A stretch of DNA of 8,377 nt, from NCBI GenBank assembly GCA_021107345.1, contig JAIOSX010000113.1, positions 1-8,377 on the forward strand, written 5' to 3'. Origin of the DNA: Candidatus Aegiribacteria sp. (GTDB taxonomy: Bacteria; Fermentibacterota; Fermentibacteria; Fermentibacterales; Fermentibacteraceae). The translations under genes and the position numbers were made by a program. This document shows, piece after piece, positions 5,952 to 8,377 of this stretch (the first letter of the stretch is position 1; the number at the start of each line of letters is the position of its first letter). The notes beneath the pieces are model-generated. The model saw only the letters and a list, made by a program, of their open reading frames with translations, was not told where the DNA came from and searched no databases.

Positions 5952-8377
5952 ATGGGATCCAGGACAAACGAAATCGGAATCGAGTATTTCGATGATCTCA
6001 CCGGTTTGTATAACCGACGTTTTCTAAATAAGAAATCCTTTCAGTATATCCAGGAAGCAGATCGGAATAAGACGATAATATCTGTAGTCGTCATCGACCT
6101 TGACCATTTCAAGAATATCAATGACACCTACGGCCACTCTACAGGAGACACAGTTCTCAGTGCAGTTGCTTCTTTCTTCAGGGATATCCTAAGAACAGGC
6201 GACACAGTATATCGTTACGGTGGAGACGAATTCATATGCATACTACCGGACACCAGATACAAGCAGGCTGTTAGAATCGCATCCCGTTTCCTGGAACAGT
6301 GCCGTTCCAGGGAGTTCTCAAAGATAAGGCTGACCTGCAGTATCGGTATAGCATCCTTTCCTATTGACGGGCGAGACTGGCTATCTGTTTTCAATGCTGC
6401 CGATCGCCGCCTCTACAGTGCAAAAAGACACGGCAGAGACAGGATCGGTGCTTTCACAAGAGAGTACACCAAAGTTATCACTCCGACAAGTGAGATGGTC
6501 GACCGTGAAGATGAAATACACAGGATTAAGAGTATTATCGCCCGAAAAGCTGGAGATAGCATAAGGGCGGTGAATATCAGTGGAGAGATCGGTGTCGGAA
6601 AGACACGGCTGGTTCATGAAATAGCTGGTGATCCAGGTTATAAGGATGTGGTCTTCCTGGAAAGCATTCTCTCCCCGACAACCAGATCAATACCATACTA
6701 TCCTTTCAGAGAGATCATCCGGAGTGTAATAAGAAAGAAAGGGATTGAGAGTCTGATCGATATTCCACAGGCATTTCAGATCGAACTGCTAAAAATCATA
6801 CCCGAACTGGCCGATGAAATGGAGAAACCTGTCAGCGGGAATGTATTCATGCTTGACAAGTTCAGACTTTTTGAAGGAGTATGTAAATTTCTGGAACGGC
6901 AGGCCTACGACTCACCGCTGTTTCTTTGTCTGGACAATATTCACTGGGCTGACGACAACTCTCTTGAGCTTTTCAACTATTTGATCAGAACGCTGGCTGG
7001 AAGTTCTATATTCTTCTTCTTCATCTACCGTGTAGAAGAGGCTAAATCAGATTCATTCAAAAGCGTCCTGCATTCTCTGAACAGGGAGAAACTGTACGAA
7101 TGTATTGAACTGAAACCACTTGAACAGGCTGATGTTGCCAGGATGCTCTCTCTTATAGTAGATGCCTCTCCATCGCCTGAACTCAGAGCTTTTATTTACA
7201 GAGAGACAGGTGGAAACCCGCTATTCATTGAAGAGCTTACAAAATCCCTGGAAATAAGCAATGCACTTATCTGGGAAGATGGAAGTGTATCAATCGATGA
7301 GGGAGAAAAGATCGTTATACCCTATTTGGTGAAAACCGTAGTAGACAGAAAAATGGGAATGATGGGACACCAGGCATGCGAACTCCTTGAATATGCCGTA
7401 ATAATCGGCAGGGAATTCGATTTTTCATTACTCCCTGTAATAACCGGTAAGAACGAGGGTTATCTGCTGGACCTGCTGGATGAGATACTGAGCATGAGAT
7501 TGCTGAGAGAGTGCGATGAAGAACGGTATCGTTTTGCAGAGGACGTGGTTAGAGAAACAATATATCAGCAGATAAGCACTGCTAAATCTAAATTCTATCA
7601 TCGAATAGTTGGAAATGCACTGGAGAAACTTTATGAGAATCGTACGGAAGAAGTAATCGAGGAATTAACACATCATTATTATTTATGTTCTGAAAATGAT
7701 AAAGTAATTACATATGGTTTGATTGCAGCAGACAGAGCGAAGAATGCCTATGCAAACCAGGATGCAATAGAATTCTATTCCAAAGTTCTTGAATGCCTGC
7801 CGGAAAGCGGGATCGAGAACAAGGTCAGAGAGATAGAAATCCTGATGAAAAGGGCATCAGTACTGAATCTGGTTGGAGATAGAGAGAAGGCGATTGAAGA
7901 TCTTACAGAAGCTGTCAGGAATTCGCAGTCGCTGGGCGAACAGAAACTGGAAGCCGACAGTCTTGTTGCGTTATGCAAAGTTCATTTTGGAATATCGCAC
8001 TACACCGACACAATTGAAATGGCCGGAAACGCTCTGGAGATTTACCGGGCACTTGTTGATAAGAAGGGGGAAGCTACTTCTCTTAATTGCATCGGCATCG
8101 CAAATTGGTACCTGGGAGAATTCGAAAGTGCTCTGAAACTGTATAAGAGTTCTCTGAATATTGCGGAGACTACCGCCGATCGGAAACTTGAAGCCATGAT
8201 ACTTGGTAATATCAGTATTATTTATTGGAATATTGATGATTATTCCACTTCTCTGGATTATTACACACGTGCACTGGATATTACAAGAGAAATTGATGAT
8301 CTTGAAACTGAAACGAGAGCTCTTAATAATATCGGTCTTATTCATGCAACTATCGGTGACAATGAAAAGGCTATGGA
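5952..8377 (+). CDS. GGDEF diguanylate cyclase fused to STAND-type AAA ATPase and TPR repeats (3' truncated)
   Basis: The frame is open from ATG 5952 to the right edge, 808 codons visible and no stop. Residues about 10-165 are a complete GGDEF domain, which makes cyclic di-GMP from two GTP. Seen are DDLTGLYNRR near the start, metal-site D49 in VIDLDHFKNIND, GGDEF at 90-94, and AAKR/GRD-like residues at the end (YSAKRHGRDRIG). RTGD at 81-84, five residues before GGDEF, is an intact product-inhibition I-site. Residues about 180-580 form an AAA_16/STAND-type NTPase: Walker A GEIGVGKT at 211-218 (K217), Walker B FLCLDNIHWADD with D328, GGNPLFIEE at 420-428, and a winged-helix-like part ending RYRFAEDVVRETIYQQ. 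From about 585 onward come TPR repeats with a 40-residue period. In STAND proteins such repeats sense a signal and ATP drives a switch; here the output would be the N-terminal cyclase. No membrane segment is seen. The missing C-terminus could carry more TPRs or another output domain. Confidence 0.9.
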   Translation, partial: MGSRTNEIGIEYFDDLTGLYNRRFLNKKSFQYIQEADRNKTIISVVVIDLDHFKNINDTYGHSTGDTVLSAVASFFRDILRTGDTVYRYGGDEFICILPDTRYKQAVRIASRFLEQCRSREFSKIRLTCSIGIASFPIDGRDWLSVFNAADRRLYSAKRHGRDRIGAFTREYTKVITPTSEMVDREDEIHRIKSIIARKAGDSIRAVNISGEIGVGKTRLVHEIAGDPGYKDVVFLESILSPTTRSIPYYPFREIIRSVIRKKGIESLIDIPQAFQIELLKIIPELADEMEKPVSGNVFMLDKFRLFEGVCKFLERQAYDSPLFLCLDNIHWADDNSLELFNYLIRTLAGSSIFFFFIYRVEEAKSDSFKSVLHSLNREKLYECIELKPLEQADVARMLSLIVDASPSPELRAFIYRETGGNPLFIEELTKSLEISNALIWEDGSVSIDEGEKIVIPYLVKTVVDRKMGMMGHQACELLEYAVIIGREFDFSLLPVITGKNEGYLLDLLDEILSMRLLRECDEERYRFAEDVVRETIYQQISTAKSKFYHRIVGNALEKLYENRTEEVIEELTHHYYLCSENDKVITYGLIAADRAKNAYANQDAIEFYSKVLECLPESGIENKVREIEILMKRASVLNLVGDREKAIEDLTEAVRNSQSLGEQKLEADSLVALCKVHFGISHYTDTIEMAGNALEIYRALVDKKGEATSLNCIGIANWYLGEFESALKLYKSSLNIAETTADRKLEAMILGNISIIYWNIDDYSTSLDYYTRALDITREIDDLETETRALNNIGLIHATIGDNEKAM

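Overview
The window looks like chromosomal DNA from an uncultivated Gram-negative bacterium of moderate GC, roughly 45% by eye. The best lineage clue is the minus-strand secreted protein. It ends in a FlgD-like/type IX secretion (T9SS)-type sorting domain with an NYPNPF opening and a GMYFYRI-type close. Such domains are typical of Bacteroidota and neighbouring candidate phyla (Fermentibacterota, Cloacimonadota, Eisenbacteria and similar). The adjacent long PAS/HD-GYP and STAND/TPR signalling proteins fit a lineage of that kind. No rRNA, tRNA, CRISPR array or intact mobile element was seen, and the phylum assignment is only an inference.

Layout. (1) 1-1508, plus strand: 3' part of a TPR-coiled coil-HD-GYP protein, a predicted c-di-GMP phosphodiesterase whose 5' end lies outside the window. 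(2) 3257-1524, minus strand: a secreted beta-propeller-like protein, convergent with gene 1 with 15 bases between the two stops. (3) 3258-3655: a 398-base gap holding a short minus-strand relic of another sorting domain (3285-3446), an imperfect inverted repeat, and the leader of the next gene. (4) 3656-5764, plus strand: a soluble protein with four PAS domains and a C-terminal HD-GYP. (5) 5765-5951: a hairpin-dense gap that may encode a structured leader, with a perfect TATAAT near its end. (6) 5952-8377, plus strand, running off the window: an N-terminal GGDEF diguanylate cyclase with an intact inhibitory site, fused to a STAND-type AAA ATPase and TPR repeats.

The genes suggest a local cyclic-di-GMP module: two predicted degrading enzymes flank a secreted protein and are followed by one predicted synthetic enzyme. 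None of the three enzymes shows an obvious membrane segment, so all are probably cytosolic. Their inputs would be PAS ligands or TPR/STAND protein interactions. Both HD-GYP domains carry the same change (HHE to HQE) at a metal-ligand position. The TPR region at the right edge has the same 40-residue period and style as the TPRs at the left edge, so the two edge genes may be paralogues with related architectures. The most notable items are the GGDEF-STAND-TPR fusion, the structured gap in front of it, the paired HQE variants, and the sorting-domain relic.
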